Positions 12,295 to 13,392 of a DNA stretch of 13,392 nt are shown piece by piece. A program made the position numbers and the translations under genes. Position 1 is the stretch's first letter, and every line of letters begins with the position of its first letter. The DNA comes from Planctomycetota bacterium (GTDB lineage Bacteria; Planctomycetota; UBA1135; GCA-002686595). The notes beneath the pieces are model-generated. The model was given only the letters and a program-made list of their open reading frames with translations. It made no database searches and was not told the origin of the DNA. The DNA is taken from contig JARGOW010000038.1 in assembly GCA_029212955.1 (NCBI GenBank), positions 1 to 13,392 on the forward strand. The letters run 5' to 3'.

Positions 12295-13392
12295 ATGCAG
12301 CAAAACATCGTTTTCAGCGAAAAAGCCCTCGAGCTCCAAGCTATCGCCAAGGAGATCGCCGAGAAACACGTGCGGCCCAACGCCGCCAAGTTCGACAAGA
12401 TCCAGGAGTACAACCACGAGGCCGCCCAGGCCGTGGCTGAAGCTGGCTTGTTCCGCACTTTCATTCCCACGGAGTACGGCGGCCATGGTGCCGGAGTTCT
12501 GGCCCTGGCCCTGGTCGCGGAAGAGCTTGCCAAAGCGGACTCCGGTTTCGGCGTGGCCTTCGCCGTCAACGCGCTAGGATCGTTCCCGATCATCCTGGGC
12601 GGCAACGAAGAGCAAAAGAAGAAGTACCTGCCCCAGATTGCTGCCGGCGAGAAGTTTGTGGCTTTCTGCTTGTCCGAGAAGTTTGCCGGTAGCGACGCCA
12701 GCGGCCTCGCAGTACGGGCCTTCGACCGTGGCGATCACTGGGAGATCTGCGGCGAGAAAAAGTGGACCACCAACGGTGGTGTCGCCGATATTTACTCGGT
12801 CTTCGCCGATTCCGATCCCACCTCCAAATCACGTCGAATCAGCGCATTCGTGGTCGAGAAAGGCACTCCTGGCTTTGAGATCAAGAAGGTCGAGGACAAG
12901 ATGGGGATCCGTTGCGTGCCCGTGGTCGAGACCCACTTCGATCACGTCAAAGTGCCCAAGGAAAACCTGATCGGCGGTCGCGCCGGAATGGGTTTCAAGC
13001 ACGCCATGATGACCTTGGACTATGCCCGCCCGGGTGTGGCTGCCCAGGCCGTCGGTGCTTCCCAGGGGGCCATGGATTGGGCCAACGTGTACGCCAACCG
13101 TCGCCAGCAGTTTGGTGTGCCGATCTCCAAGCACCAGATGGTCCAGGAGATGCTCGCCAACATGAGCATGCGCACCGAGGCTTCCCGTCAGCTGGTCTAC
13201 GCCGCCGCCGCAGGCATCGATGAGATCGGCCCCAGCCCGGCCAACAGCAAGATGGCCGCCATGGCCAAGTGCTTGGCAGCCGACGTGGCCATGGATGTGG
13301 CGACGGATGCAGTCCAAGTCTTCGGCGGGTATGGCTATATGGAGGACTATCCCATCGCCAAGTTCTTCCGCGATGCCAAGATCCTCCAGATC
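12295..13392 (+). CDS. Acyl-CoA dehydrogenase (3' end outside the window)
   Basis: The frame from the ATG at 12295 stays open to the edge, giving 366 residues of an FAD-dependent acyl-CoA dehydrogenase, which introduces the alpha-beta double bond into acyl-CoA in fatty-acid or amino-acid breakdown. Visible features are the N-terminal helical domain (about 8-115, with IPTEYGGHGAG at 57-67), the middle beta domain with FCLSEKFAGSDASG (124-137) and WTTNGGVADIYSVFA (157-171), and the C-terminal helices with RRQQFGVPISKHQ (269-281) and AVQVFGGYGYMEDYP (339-353). The window ends at DAKILQI, immediately before the IYEGT-like block that normally carries the catalytic glutamate, so that residue cannot be checked. 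In the FAD/substrate loop the family's usual TEP is SEK-F here. Chain-length preference cannot be assigned. A TATACT at 12199-12204 could be a -10 box but has no good -35 partner. Confidence 0.95.
   Translation, partial: MQQNIVFSEKALELQAIAKEIAEKHVRPNAAKFDKIQEYNHEAAQAVAEAGLFRTFIPTEYGGHGAGVLALALVAEELAKADSGFGVAFAVNALGSFPIILGGNEEQKKKYLPQIAAGEKFVAFCLSEKFAGSDASGLAVRAFDRGDHWEICGEKKWTTNGGVADIYSVFADSDPTSKSRRISAFVVEKGTPGFEIKKVEDKMGIRCVPVVETHFDHVKVPKENLIGGRAGMGFKHAMMTLDYARPGVAAQAVGASQGAMDWANVYANRRQQFGVPISKHQMVQEMLANMSMRTEASRQLVYAAAAGIDEIGPSPANSKMAAMAKCLAADVAMDVATDAVQVFGGYGYMEDYPIAKFFRDAKILQI

Noticed and set aside
1..13392. CRISPR arrays, tRNA/rRNA genes, transposases, phage genes or attachment sites
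   Set aside because: I saw no regularly spaced direct repeats, no tRNA-like cloverleaf with CCA or conserved arms, no rRNA sequence, and no transposase or integrase motifs.

Overview
The window looks like a piece of a Planctomycetota chromosome, probably from a marine, GC-rich lineage. The evidence is a Ser/Thr kinase with a DWG magnesium motif and a long tetratricopeptide tail, an ECF-type sigma factor directly upstream of it, secreted SUMF1/FGE-fold proteins carrying an N-terminal domain I associate with planctomycete secreted proteins, and an almost complete lack of Shine-Dalgarno sequences. The lineage is inferred from protein style only; no rRNA or other marker is present. I see no tRNA, rRNA, CRISPR array, insertion sequence or phage gene.

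Layout. Positions 2-157 hold the last 51 codons of a plus-strand gene that runs in from the left and ends at a hairpin (161-198). Eight minus-strand genes then fill 222-11230. In transcription order (right to left) they are: a lipoprotein of unknown function (11230-10304), an ECF-like sigma factor (10157-9477), a transmembrane Ser/Thr kinase with 12 TPR units (9396-6073), two paralogous secreted SUMF1-fold proteins (5916-4636 and 4549-3272), a 2-oxoglutarate/Fe(II) oxygenase (3103-2408), tRNA pseudouridine synthase TruA (2403-1678) and an MscS-family channel (1400-222). Two plus-strand genes diverge on the right: a class I SAM methyltransferase (11403-12146) and an acyl-CoA dehydrogenase that runs off the window (12295 onward).

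How they may work together. The central block (sigma, kinase, two SUMF1-fold proteins) is the most interesting part. The kinase is predicted to have its catalytic domain inside the cell and its TPR array outside the cytoplasm, where the two secreted proteins would also be. The leaders of the kinase gene and the first SUMF1-fold gene share a spaced sequence element, with a weaker version before the second. The sigma factor has a threonine inside the acidic region-2 motif where sigma phosphorylation has been shown to matter elsewhere. My hypothesis is a kinase-sigma signalling unit with secreted partner or output proteins. The remaining genes look like ordinary housekeeping or metabolic functions.

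Gene starts. For most minus-strand genes the longest open frame begins well upstream of a convincing start. I moved starts to internal ATGs where a signal peptide or family N-terminus begins. No stretch over 300 bases lacks a gene; the largest gap is 1401-1677 (277 bases).
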